From UBA2882 sp964619485 (GTDB lineage: Bacteria; Bacillota; Clostridia; Lachnospirales; Lachnospiraceae): DNA of 32,301 bases. Shown here in pieces: positions 21,361 through 29,915 of this stretch (position 1 is the first letter of the stretch; each line of letters begins with the position of its first letter). A program made the position numbers and the translations under genes. The stretch covers positions 1 through 32,301 of the forward strand of contig CAZUCI010000030.1 in the NCBI GenBank assembly GCA_964619485.1. Direction: 5' to 3'. Below the pieces are notes generated by a model. That model did not search any database. It worked only from the letters and a program-made list of their open reading frames with translations, and had not been told where the DNA came from.

Positions 21361-24300
21361 ATGGAATCGTGCAATCATCCTTCAACTTCATATAGCTATC
21401 AGAATGGCGCACTTTTCTTTGATTCAACACAGGTGGAGCTGCAGGTCCTTCCCAACGAAAAAAAGGAGGGAAAATTTTCCATTCACACAGACAGTCTTGG
21501 CGGGGTCGAGGGAAATATCTTCGTGACCGACTGGAGAATCAAGTGCCCATGCAATCATTTTGATAAAAAAAGCATGGAAATTTCTTTTCTGTTTGATGCG
21601 GCAGGGCTGGAACAGGGGAGGAAGGTCTATGGTGAATTTATTATCATTTCCAATCTGGGCGAATTTTATCTTCCCTATGAAGTGACAGTATGTGGGAAAG
21701 CCATGGACAGCACCATGGGAAAAATTCACAATCTCTTTCATTTTACCAATCTTGCCAGAAAAAACTGGATGGAGGCCCGTACACTTTTTGCGTCGGATTC
21801 CTTTGAAGCACTTATGGTTGGGAGCAACAGACAGTTTCTGTCACAGTACCGTGGGCTGGTGAGTCTGGGAAAAGAGAACGACCAGTTAGACTATGCCATG
21901 GACCAGTTCCTGATTATGACAAGGAAGAAAAGCCCGGTTACCTTTTCCATAGAAGAGAAAAATTATGTTTTTTCCAGGGAGATGATACCGGAGAAGCTTT
22001 CCGTCAAAATTCGGAGAAATGGCTGGGGATATACCCGGCTTCGGGTGGCGGCACAGGCGTCCTTTCTCTCGATAGCCGATGAGAAGACCTGCGTTCTGCA
22101 GGGGGAACAATTTGCGAATGATTTTGCTGATGTAGAGATTCAGCTGGCAAAGGAATCCGTTGGAGAATATGGTGGAAATGGAAGCATTTTATTTCAGGAC
22201 GAGGATGGAAACAGGATTGCGTCCATATTGATAGAAATTAAGGCTGCCTATGGAAAGGATAAGCTGGAGCAGCGCCAGAAAAATCAATTTACTGACTGCA
22301 TGATGCGCCTTTACCTTGATTACAGGGCAGGCTTTAAGAGTAAGCAGGAAACCATTGAGACCGGAATGAATCTGTTGGAGCATGTCACAGGAAAGGAACA
22401 GCTGATGCCCCAGCTTTATCAGGCCCATGGAAAGCTTTTGGCGGGGCAGATGAATGAGGCGGGCTGGATTTTAAAAAATGCAAGAAGAATGATTTCCGGA
22501 AAAGAGCTGCCCATGGCTATTTATGGGTATTTTCTGTATCTGACAGCTATGTCAGGTAATGAAAACAGTGAGCGTGCCTCTGAGCTTTTGGTGGAATATC
22601 AGAGTAAATATCCCGACTGCTTTGTTATTTACTGGGCAAACATGAATATGAATCAGCTTAATTTCACAGAGCCCGGGGAGGTCATGAGAAAGCTGCTGCA
22701 TTATTGGGAAAAGGGCGAGTACAGTCCTGTTCTTTATATGGAGGCAGGTATGATTCTGCGTGATAACCCCATGCTTTTGGAGAAACTGGACAGCTTTCGG
22801 ATTCAGCTTCTTTTATTTATGGACCGCTACGAACTCATGACGCCGTTTTTAGTGGAACAGTTCTATGAGCTGATTCCCGAAGTGAAAAAATATTCCGGTA
22901 ATATTGTGAAGCTGATGAAACGATATCAGCCCTACGACAGGAAAACAATTGTAAAATGCATGTGTCTTCAGATTATGAGAGGCAGTAAAAAGGGCAGTGA
23001 AGCAGCCGGCTGGCTTGCGGAGGGAATTGAAAAGGACTGTCATATTACCAAGCTTTACGAGGCCTATATCTATGCGCTGGATTTCGATAAGGATGCAAAA
23101 TTTCCCGAGCAGGTAAACCGCTATTTTTCCTATGACTGTTCCATGGACGATACACAGCTGGCATATGTTTACTGCAAGGTTTTAAAATCGGAATGGATTC
23201 TGCCACCCGATTATGAAAATAAAATCAGGATTTTTGCGCTGGAGGAGCTGGCAGAGGGCAGACTGGATGAGAACCTTGCCTATATATACAGGAGGGTGCT
23301 TCAAAAGGAAGATCTGATGCCTAAGCATAAGAAACAGATTATCAGGATGGTAACGACCTGCCGTCTGGAGGTAAAGGAACCTCGTCTGAAAAGCTGTCTG
23401 ATTGTACAGAAGCATTTTCTTGGAAAAGAGCAGTGCCCGATTGTCGATGGCATGGCAACCATTCATCTTATGGAGCCTGATTTTACGCCGGTTTTTGAAA
23501 AGGAAAACGGAGAGCCTGTTATATGTGAAAACAGGTATCAGCTTCACCCTCTTTTGGGAATAGAGGTTTTGGATGAGCTGGTGGGCGAAATAGCGGAGGA
23601 GAATATCGCATATTGCTTCTATATCATCAGCCAGGAGCGGATTGAGGAGGCAGACACTCCACAGAAGAGAAAAAAGGCATATTATAGATACCGCATGCTT
23701 TTGGGCTGTGGGGAGCTTGAGCTTGGCTATCGCAAAATGCTTGCAGGAAAGCTGCTTTCGGAAATTTCCGGCTGGGATGAGGAAAATTATATTCTGGAGT
23801 TTCTGAAGGATGCTGAAAAAACGGATTTTTTAAGTGAAGACTGGGAGCAGTTCGTAAAAATGCTGGTGTTTTGGGGATTTTACGAAAAAGCATTCGACAC
23901 AGCACTCACCTGCGAACCGGAGCATTTTGATGCCAGGGTTCTGGCAAAAATTGCACAGTTTACATTAAAAGAGCGTGAAAATGAATATGATGAGGAGCTG
24001 CTCTCCTTTGTCTATGCCTCCTTTAGAAACGGAAAGTACACGCAGGATATGATTTCCTATCTGGTTAATTATTTTCACGGCACGGTCAAACAGCTTCGGG
24101 ATATCTGGAAGGCAGCTGTTTCCCTGGAGACGGACGCCACAAAGCTTGCAGGGCGTGTGATTGATCAGCTGCTTTGCTCCGGTGCATATACCTCTGACCG
24201 GCAGAAAATTTTTGAATATTATTATAGAAGAGGTGGAAGCAGGCAGATTATTGGACGTTATCTGTCCATGTGTGCAGAGGAGTATATTGTGAGAGGTCAG

Positions 24301-24924
24301 GACATGGAGCCTGATATTTTTGCAATGGAGGAGGAGAGACTGAGAGAGGGTGAAAGCCTGTCTTTGTGTGAACAAATTGCACTTTTAAAATATTTCAGTG
24401 AAAAATTCACAGAGCTTACCAGGGAGGAGAAGGCCTTTATTCCTGAGATGCTTTCCAACAGTCTTGCTTCGGATATTTATTTTCCTTACTATCACTGCTT
24501 TACACCGCTGTATCCCGTGATTGAGGTTTATGAGGAAAAGAACTATGTGGAATATCATACAACGCCGGGAACCAGGGTTGTGATTCATTATATTCTGGAC
24601 CGCGGGGAGTCGGATGAAAATGTTTATTATACGGAAGAGATGAAGGAAATTTACCCGGGCATTTTTCAAAAGGATTTTATTGTGTTCTGGGGAGACAGGC
24701 TTCAGTATTATATTACCGAAGAGTCAGCCGGCCATGAAGAATTCATTTTAAGCAGAACACTCGAGCTGAGTGAGAATACAGTGGAGAGTAATCAGGGCAG
24801 ATTTAAGCAGCTTAATACCATTGCCCTGTCTATGGAGCTGCAGGACTACCTGTCGGTTGAAAAAATGATAGAGGAATATTCACAGACAGAGTTTTTGGGA
24901 AAAGAACTATTTTCATTAAGATAG
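21361..24924 (+). CDS. DUF5717-like giant protein, first gene of an unknown four-gene operon
   Basis: A 1187-residue protein with no signal peptide or membrane segment, so probably cytosolic. The N-terminal 300 residues look like two Ig-like beta domains (SYQNGALFFDSTQVELQV...EFYLPYEVTVCGK, and NGWGYTRLRVAAQASFLSI...RIASILIEI). Residues about 310-1000 are almost entirely helical with TPR-like pairs, probably an alpha-solenoid. A C-terminal beta domain (YVEYHTTPGTRVVIHYILDRG...FIVFWGDRLQYYITEES) closes the protein. The overall pattern matches the Lachnospiraceae DUF5717 family, whose function is unknown. It starts an operon with an Hsp70-like ATPase, a TPR-like protein and a membrane coiled-coil protein. 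ATG 21361 is 10 bases after GGGAG; ATG 21352 is only one base after it. Confidence 0.85.
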   Translation: MESCNHPSTSYSYQNGALFFDSTQVELQVLPNEKKEGKFSIHTDSLGGVEGNIFVTDWRIKCPCNHFDKKSMEISFLFDAAGLEQGRKVYGEFIIISNLGEFYLPYEVTVCGKAMDSTMGKIHNLFHFTNLARKNWMEARTLFASDSFEALMVGSNRQFLSQYRGLVSLGKENDQLDYAMDQFLIMTRKKSPVTFSIEEKNYVFSREMIPEKLSVKIRRNGWGYTRLRVAAQASFLSIADEKTCVLQGEQFANDFADVEIQLAKESVGEYGGNGSILFQDEDGNRIASILIEIKAAYGKDKLEQRQKNQFTDCMMRLYLDYRAGFKSKQETIETGMNLLEHVTGKEQLMPQLYQAHGKLLAGQMNEAGWILKNARRMISGKELPMAIYGYFLYLTAMSGNENSERASELLVEYQSKYPDCFVIYWANMNMNQLNFTEPGEVMRKLLHYWEKGEYSPVLYMEAGMILRDNPMLLEKLDSFRIQLLLFMDRYELMTPFLVEQFYELIPEVKKYSGNIVKLMKRYQPYDRKTIVKCMCLQIMRGSKKGSEAAGWLAEGIEKDCHITKLYEAYIYALDFDKDAKFPEQVNRYFSYDCSMDDTQLAYVYCKVLKSEWILPPDYENKIRIFALEELAEGRLDENLAYIYRRVLQKEDLMPKHKKQIIRMVTTCRLEVKEPRLKSCLIVQKHFLGKEQCPIVDGMATIHLMEPDFTPVFEKENGEPVICENRYQLHPLLGIEVLDELVGEIAEENIAYCFYIISQERIEEADTPQKRKKAYYRYRMLLGCGELELGYRKMLAGKLLSEISGWDEENYILEFLKDAEKTDFLSEDWEQFVKMLVFWGFYEKAFDTALTCEPEHFDARVLAKIAQFTLKERENEYDEELLSFVYASFRNGKYTQDMISYLVNYFHGTVKQLRDIWKAAVSLETDATKLAGRVIDQLLCSGAYTSDRQKIFEYYYRRGGSRQIIGRYLSMCAEEYIVRGQDMEPDIFAMEEERLREGESLSLCEQIALLKYFSEKFTELTREEKAFIPEMLSNSLASDIYFPYYHCFTPLYPVIEVYEEKNYVEYHTTPGTRVVIHYILDRGESDENVYYTEEMKEIYPGIFQKDFIVFWGDRLQYYITEESAGHEEFILSRTLELSENTVESNQGRFKQLNTIALSMELQDYLSVEKMIEEYSQTEFLGKELFSLR

Positions 24925-24960
24925 AAAACAGCGTTTTAGCAGGTAAGGATGGCATGAGTT

Positions 24961-26235
24961 ATGAGCGTGGAAACAGAAGAAAAAAATTATGTAATAGGAT
25001 TTGATATCGGAGAGCAGTCGGCGCAGATCAGCTTTGTAACCTACGAGGGCGATGAGGGGGATGTGTACAATATTCCAATCTGTCTGTGCAAAAGAACGGG
25101 GGCGAATCAGTGGTTCCACGGAGAAGAGGCTGTCCAATATGCTGCGGAGGGAAAGGGTACACTGATTACCAGCCTGGTTCCCTGTGCGTATTATGGAAAA
25201 AGGATCATGGTGGAGAACAGGGAGCTTGATGCCTGTGCATTAATGGTCCTGTTTGTTCGAATCTGTATGACAAAGGCAGGATTTCTCAGAAAAAATGCAA
25301 CGATAAAATCCATTGTCTTTTCTGTGGACCGCATGGACGAGGCGGCTTTCAAAGCATTGAGCATGATAAAGAAGGAAATCTTTCCCAAGCTGGATACGCT
25401 GTTCTTACAGACGAGAAGAGAGAGCCTTTTTTACTATACCATTCATCAGCCAAAGGAATTATGGGGATATGAGGTTTGCGTGGTCGACCTTTCGGATGGG
25501 TTCCTGAAAACCTACTCAGTCAGGATGAATCGCCGCAGCAGGCCAATTCTGACTACGATTGAGGATGAGGAATACCGTGATATCCGCGTTCCCCAGGAAA
25601 AGAATCCCCATAGCCAGGAGCAGGCACTTGCCAGGCTGGATACACAGATAGAAGGATTGATGAAGGAAAAGCTGGAGGGGAAAATTGTAACCAGCGTCTA
25701 TTTGATCGGCACAGTTTTTGAGAAGGACTGGTATCCGGAGAGCAAAAAGCTTCTGTGTAAAAACAGAAGAGTTTTTGGCGGCAGCAATCTTTACAGTAAA
25801 GGTGCATGCCTTGGTGGAATGGAGAAAATCCTTCCGGGAGAAAACGATAAGGCCTACATTTATCTTGGGAAGGAAAAATGTGCTTACAATATTGCAGTTC
25901 CTGTTATGCAAAATGGAAGGGCCTGTGAACGGGTTATGATCTCAGGCGGAACGAACTGGTTTGAGGCAAAGGCCGAGTTTACGTTTATGCCGGATGCTGA
26001 TTTTCATCTTCCCATTTTACTGCATTCTCTTGATGGAAAGGAGCACCGTACAGTACCGGTTGTGCTTCCCAAAATAGCAGGCAGGGATGAAAAAAATACC
26101 AGATACCGCTGTCAGCTTTCCATGAAATCTGCCAGGGAGCTGGTGGTACATATTGCAGATGACGGCTTTGGGGAACTGTTTAAAACCACAGGAAAAGAGT
26201 ATGAGGAAATAATTGCGCTGGAGGAAATTCGATGA
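24961..26235 (+). CDS. Hsp70/actin-like ATPase, DUF5716-like
   Basis: A 424-residue protein of the ASKHA (actin/Hsp70/sugar kinase) fold. The phosphate-1 loop is YVIGFDIGEQSAQISF (Asp15, Gly17), phosphate-2 is CVVDLSDGFLKTY (174-184), the adenosine-type motif is SVYLIGTVFEKDW (245-257), and GGSNLYSKGACLGG (273-286) resembles the Hsp70/FtsA end of the nucleotide domain. The remainder (about 290-424) is beta rich and may mimic a short substrate-binding domain. The second Gly of the adenosine motif is replaced by Thr. It does not look like DnaK and has no DnaJ or GrpE beside it. The protein is cytosolic; its ATM start is 37 bases after the giant gene and its stop overlaps the next start (ATGA), indicating translational coupling. 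Confidence 0.82.
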   Translation: MSVETEEKNYVIGFDIGEQSAQISFVTYEGDEGDVYNIPICLCKRTGANQWFHGEEAVQYAAEGKGTLITSLVPCAYYGKRIMVENRELDACALMVLFVRICMTKAGFLRKNATIKSIVFSVDRMDEAAFKALSMIKKEIFPKLDTLFLQTRRESLFYYTIHQPKELWGYEVCVVDLSDGFLKTYSVRMNRRSRPILTTIEDEEYRDIRVPQEKNPHSQEQALARLDTQIEGLMKEKLEGKIVTSVYLIGTVFEKDWYPESKKLLCKNRRVFGGSNLYSKGACLGGMEKILPGENDKAYIYLGKEKCAYNIAVPVMQNGRACERVMISGGTNWFEAKAEFTFMPDADFHLPILLHSLDGKEHRTVPVVLPKIAGRDEKNTRYRCQLSMKSARELVVHIADDGFGELFKTTGKEYEEIIALEEIR

Positions 26236-27047
26236 GCTGTATTCGGTTATGTGAGGGAAGAACTGCAAAACACCCACTGGTAATCGAGGAGTGGGATATG
26301 AGGCTGTATTCCGTGGAGGAGCTTGCGTATTACGTGACGGAGAATGTTTCTTTTTGCGAGGATGTTTTGAAAAGAGCGGGGCTTGCAGACTGGCTGGAAA
26401 AGGAATGCGGGGCTGATGCTCTTGCGGAAAAAATCAGAGAAACAGCAGGTCTTGGCAACAGGGTGGAACGGATTGCCATGCTGCTTCTGACCTGGACGGG
26501 GCTGGTTCATAAAGAGGAATGCCACCAGATTTGTGCAGAGATCAAGAGGGCGTCACTTCAGAGTAACAATGCCAGAAGGAAGGACCGGGCGGACACCTTT
26601 TTTGTCAAGGGGCGGTACGAGGATGCCATTCGTTCCTATGAGGAAATGCTGGAAGAAAAGGCCTATGATGATGCAAAAATGTGGCATAATCTGGTTTATA
26701 ATACAGGCTGCTGTTATGCTAAAATGTTTTATTTTGACATTGCAATTGAGTGGTTCTTTCGGGCGGCAGAAAGCTCACCACAGCCGGGGCAGGATGTTAT
26801 GGCTGCTTTTTTCTGCATGCTGCTGCAGGGAGGCGGGGATGCAGTTGCAGCCTGTGTGAAAGAGCATCCGGAATATGCCTCCATAGCAGGTGCTGTAAAA
26901 AAGGAGTATGAATTACTGCTGGATAAGTGGGATAAAAGTGAGGATGCTGCAAGAATACGCAGCATGGGAAAAAGTGATGGTGTGCGTAATGCAGACTATT
27001 TTGCATCGCTGTCACAATGGCTTTCAGATAAAAAGAAAGAAATCTGA
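26232..27047 (+). CDS. TPR-like protein, third gene of the operon
   Basis: A 271-residue cytosolic helical protein. The opening (EEWDMRLYSVEELAYYVTENV) and the middle, with ARRKDRADTFFVKGRYEDAIRSYEEMLEE and LVYNTGCCYAKMFYFDIAIEWFFRAAE, show TPR-type helix pairs (W/L/G/Y/A/F/A/P pattern), a protein-protein binding fold. It starts in a four-base ATGA overlap with the Hsp70-like gene stop, so it is translationally coupled. It probably binds a member of the operon. No enzymatic motif is seen. Confidence 0.8.
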   Translation: MSCIRLCEGRTAKHPLVIEEWDMRLYSVEELAYYVTENVSFCEDVLKRAGLADWLEKECGADALAEKIRETAGLGNRVERIAMLLLTWTGLVHKEECHQICAEIKRASLQSNNARRKDRADTFFVKGRYEDAIRSYEEMLEEKAYDDAKMWHNLVYNTGCCYAKMFYFDIAIEWFFRAAESSPQPGQDVMAAFFCMLLQGGGDAVAACVKEHPEYASIAGAVKKEYELLLDKWDKSEDAARIRSMGKSDGVRNADYFASLSQWLSDKKKEI

Positions 27048-27056
27048 GGATAAAAG

Positions 27057-28265
27057 ATGGGCTGGTTAAGAAAATTATTTCCAAAAAGACATGAATATGA
27101 GCCGATGGCAGAAGAACAGACGGATGAGCGTCAGCCACAGATTACGTTGAGTCGTGAGGGTATTGATATAACCGATATGCTGGAGAGGCGCAAATATGTG
27201 GAAAGCTGTCTGGAGCAGATGGGGGAGTCGACAGCAGAGATAGAGCGTCTTCAGGATGAATATCGGCTGGTGAATGCATATTTACATGATATGGAAGAGA
27301 TTGAGGCACTGCCGGCGGGAGAAAAGCTTCTGCTGGAGGAGCATGCCAAGGCAATCTATATGCTTCATGGTGATAAAAAGGCACTTGATGAGCGCAGCAG
27401 CCATATGTCAGAGTCGGATTATCGTAAGCTTGAGAGACTTTCCGACCAGGTGGAGGAGGGCATCACAAAGCTGACTGATGCAGAGAGCTATCAGGAAAAA
27501 ATCCGCAAGGATATGCAGCGCCTGGAGGGAGAAAAGCACGCCTGCCGCTACCGTATGGAGGAGGCTAAAATCTGTCTTTTGAATATGCGTGGCATGACAA
27601 TCATCTGTATTATAGCAGTAGTTGCCTGTCTGGTGATTCTGGCCATACTGGAGGCCGTACTGTCTCTTGATGTGAAGGTTGGATATCTGATGACTGCCGT
27701 GGTTGCGGCAGCAGCATTGACCATGATGTTTCTACGGTACAAGGAAGCTGATAAAGAGCTTCACATGGCATCCAGAAGCTATAACAAAGTCATTGCGCTG
27801 CAGAATAAAGTGAAAATCCGCTATATCAACAATACAAACCTGCTGGACTATCTCTATGTGAAATACAGTATTGACAGTGCAGCCCATTTAAAGCAGCTCT
27901 GGGATAAGTATCAGGTGGAACGTGAGGAGAGACTGAAGCTGGAGCAGACGGAGTCCGACCTTGATTTTCACAGCGAGAGACTGGTAAAACAATTGAAAAA
28001 CTATCATCTGTTTGATCCATTTGTCTGGATTCATCAGCCCCAGGCTATCCTTGACCCAAAGGAGATGGTTGAGGTAAGGCACAGCATGATACTGAGACGT
28101 CAGAATTTGAGAAAGCAGATGGAATATAACTCGGAGAATGGGGAGACGGCAAAAAACGAGATTTCCCTTCTTGTCAGGGAGTATCCCCGTTATGCACCGG
28201 AAATCATGGACATGCTGTCGGCATACGAAAAACGTTTCACTGTTGACAAAAAAAATAAGGGATGA
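27057..28265 (+). CDS. Coiled-coil membrane protein, fourth gene of the operon
   Basis: A 402-residue protein. Residues about 30-175 are long charged helices (coiled coil). Two membrane helices (about 178-206 and 209-228: MTIICIIAVVACLVILAILE and GYLMTAVVAAAALTMMFL) form a hairpin. A second long coiled coil (about 230-400) follows. Both ends are therefore on the same, probably cytosolic, side. The basic start MGWLRKLFPKRHEYE may bind the membrane surface. GAGGA overlaps the stop of the TPR-like gene, 6 bases before ATG 27057. It could be the membrane anchor for the ATPase and solenoid proteins; the role is inferred from context only. Confidence 0.8.
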   Translation: MGWLRKLFPKRHEYEPMAEEQTDERQPQITLSREGIDITDMLERRKYVESCLEQMGESTAEIERLQDEYRLVNAYLHDMEEIEALPAGEKLLLEEHAKAIYMLHGDKKALDERSSHMSESDYRKLERLSDQVEEGITKLTDAESYQEKIRKDMQRLEGEKHACRYRMEEAKICLLNMRGMTIICIIAVVACLVILAILEAVLSLDVKVGYLMTAVVAAAALTMMFLRYKEADKELHMASRSYNKVIALQNKVKIRYINNTNLLDYLYVKYSIDSAAHLKQLWDKYQVEREERLKLEQTESDLDFHSERLVKQLKNYHLFDPFVWIHQPQAILDPKEMVEVRHSMILRRQNLRKQMEYNSENGETAKNEISLLVREYPRYAPEIMDMLSAYEKRFTVDKKNKG

Positions 28266-28271
28266 TACGAT
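28243..28271 (+). promoter_or_regulatory. Promoter of the amino-acid ABC importer operon
   Basis: TTGACA at 28243-28248 and TACGAT at 28266-28271, 17 bases apart, within the 3' end of the upstream gene. The predicted start near 28278 leaves a leader of about 130 bases before the ATG at 28407. Confidence 0.7.
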
Positions 28272-28305
28272 GTCAACGTGGCTTTACTCTGCTAAAGGAG
28301 TAGAT

Positions 28306-28390
28306 TGATAGCATACAAAAGTAATGATGTAAAACTACTAATGCAACTATCAGGCATAGGACTTTGTCAGCTGCGCTGACAGCTCATGCC
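28306..28390 (+). promoter_or_regulatory. Two-hairpin structured leader of the ABC importer operon
   Basis: Hairpin one: TGATA + GCAT + AGTA (28306-28323) pairs with TACT + ATGC + TATCA (28336-28352). Hairpin two follows without a gap: GGCAT at 28353-28357 pairs with ATGCC at 28386-28390, and GTCAGC/GCTGAC (28366-28380) forms the tip. The GGGAGG ribosome site begins five bases later. No T-run follows, so this is not a plain terminator. I do not recognise a known riboswitch class. Confidence 0.65.
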
Positions 28391-28406
28391 AAAAGGGAGG
28401 ATAATT

Positions 28407-29183
28407 ATGAAAAAAGTATTGGCACTTTTATTGTGCGGTGTGATGTCCATGGCTTTATTAGCCGGTTGTGGAAAAAAAGAAGAAAAAACCTTTACGGTCG
28501 GTTTTGATGCCGAATACCCACCTTACGGTTATATGGATGACAATGGTGAGTATACAGGCTTTGACTTGGAGCTTGCCGAGGCAGTCTGCAAAATGGAAGG
28601 CTGGGAGCTGGTTAAAACTCCAATCGACTGGGATTCCAAGGATATGGAATTAAATTCAGGCTCCATTGACTGTATCTGGAATGGTTTTACAATCAACGGA
28701 CGTGAGGATGATTATACATGGTCAGATCCTTACTGTGATAACAGTCAGGTTATTGTTGTAGCTGAGAACAGTGGAATTACTACATTGGCTGATCTTGCAG
28801 GAAAAACAGTTGGCGTTCAGGCAGCAAGTGCAGCACTGGATGTTTTATCTGATGAAGAGCAGCAGAAAGAGCTGGCTGATACATTTGGAACATTACAGCA
28901 GTTCTCTGATTACAATTCAGCCTTTACAGAGCTGATGGCAGGCAGCCTTGATGCAATTGCAATTGATATCGGTGTAGCCAATTATCAGATTGAATCCCGA
29001 GGAGACGGATTCGTTGTTCTGGCTGAAAAATTAAATTCCGAGCAGTATGGTATTGGCTTCAAACTGGGAAATGAGAGCTTACGCGATACAGTAAATGAAG
29101 ATGTGAAAAAGCTGGCAGAGGACGGAACTGTTTCCAAGCTTGCTGAGAAATATGGCATTTCTGATTTAGTCTGTGTAAAATAG
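28407..29183 (+). CDS. Amino acid ABC transporter substrate-binding lipoprotein
   Basis: A 258-residue exported lipoprotein. The signal peptide MKKVLALLLCGVMSMALLAG ends at a lipobox, with lipidated Cys21 (LLAGC). The mature part is a type II periplasmic-binding-protein fold of the SBP_bac_3 family: FTVGFDAEYPPYGYMDDNG, YTGFDLELAEAVCKMEG, SGSIDCIWNGFTINGRE, LAGKTVGVQAAS and AIAIDIGVANYQI. It captures a polar amino acid or cystine outside the cell for the permease and ATPase that follow; the exact substrate cannot be read from the sequence. ATG 28407 has GGGAGG six bases upstream; the longer frame from 28386 begins within the leader hairpin. Confidence 0.94.
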   Translation: MKKVLALLLCGVMSMALLAGCGKKEEKTFTVGFDAEYPPYGYMDDNGEYTGFDLELAEAVCKMEGWELVKTPIDWDSKDMELNSGSIDCIWNGFTINGREDDYTWSDPYCDNSQVIVVAENSGITTLADLAGKTVGVQAASAALDVLSDEEQQKELADTFGTLQQFSDYNSAFTELMAGSLDAIAIDIGVANYQIESRGDGFVVLAEKLNSEQYGIGFKLGNESLRDTVNEDVKKLAEDGTVSKLAEKYGISDLVCVK

Positions 29184-29190
29184 AAACATA

Positions 29191-29239
29191 TACCCCTGTG
29201 GCCGGGAGCAATCCAAGCGTCGCAGGGGGTAATTTTTTT
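29191..29239 (+). terminator. Intra-operon attenuator or weak terminator
   Basis: TACCCCTG (29191-29198) pairs with CAGGGG and TA (29223-29231, one bulged G) over a 24-base loop, followed by seven T. It sits between the binding-protein gene and the permease gene. Such hairpins raise the amount of the binding protein relative to the membrane parts. Confidence 0.8.
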
Positions 29240-29251
29240 AGGAGGAACAAT

Positions 29252-29902
29252 ATGGAATTTTCCGCAATCTTACAACAATTGGCAGGAGGCATGGTCAAGA
29301 CCGTGGCCATCTTTGTATGGACTCTTGTTTTATCACTTCCCCTTGGCTTACTGGTTTCTTTTGGACGTATGTCCAAGAACAAGGTCATTGCAGTGATCTT
29401 CAAATTATATATTTCCATCATGAGAGGAACACCGTTAATGCTGCAGCTTCTGGTTGTATATTTCGGACCATTCTATCTTTTTGGATTACCTATTTCAGGA
29501 CCGTACCGCTTTATTGCAATTATCATCGGTTTTGTATTAAACTATGCGGCATATTTTGCTGAAATATATCGATCCGGTATTGAATCTATGCCCGTTGGTC
29601 AGTACGAAGCAGCCAAAATGCTTGGCTATTCGCAGGCACAGACGTTTGTGAAAATTATTCTTCCGCAGGTAATCAAGCGGATTCTTCCTGCGATTACCAA
29701 CGAAGTTATAACCCTGGTAAAGGACACATCCCTCGCATTTTCCCTGGCATATATGGAGATGTTCACTCTGGCCAAACAGATTGCCGCAGCACAGACAACC
29801 ATGATGCCATTTGTGATTGCTGCTGTCTTTTATTATATTTTCAATCTTCTTGTGGCGTATCTCATGGAGAAGCTTGAGAAAAAGATGAGCTACTACAGAT
29901 AG
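29252..29902 (+). CDS. Amino acid ABC transporter permease (HisM/GlnP-like)
   Basis: A 216-residue inner-membrane protein with about five helices. The EAA loop is clear (GQYEAAKMLGYSQAQTFVKIILPQ), which docks onto the ATPase. RGTPLMLQLLVVYFGPF is a further typical permease motif near the N-terminal helices. It transports the amino acid delivered by the preceding lipoprotein. AGGAGG lies directly upstream of ATG 29252; the longer frame starting at 29198 lies within the attenuator hairpin. The ATPase gene follows 13 bases after the stop. Confidence 0.94.
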   Translation: MEFSAILQQLAGGMVKTVAIFVWTLVLSLPLGLLVSFGRMSKNKVIAVIFKLYISIMRGTPLMLQLLVVYFGPFYLFGLPISGPYRFIAIIIGFVLNYAAYFAEIYRSGIESMPVGQYEAAKMLGYSQAQTFVKIILPQVIKRILPAITNEVITLVKDTSLAFSLAYMEMFTLAKQIAAAQTTMMPFVIAAVFYYIFNLLVAYLMEKLEKKMSYYR

Positions 29903-29915
29903 GAGGGATGATAAT

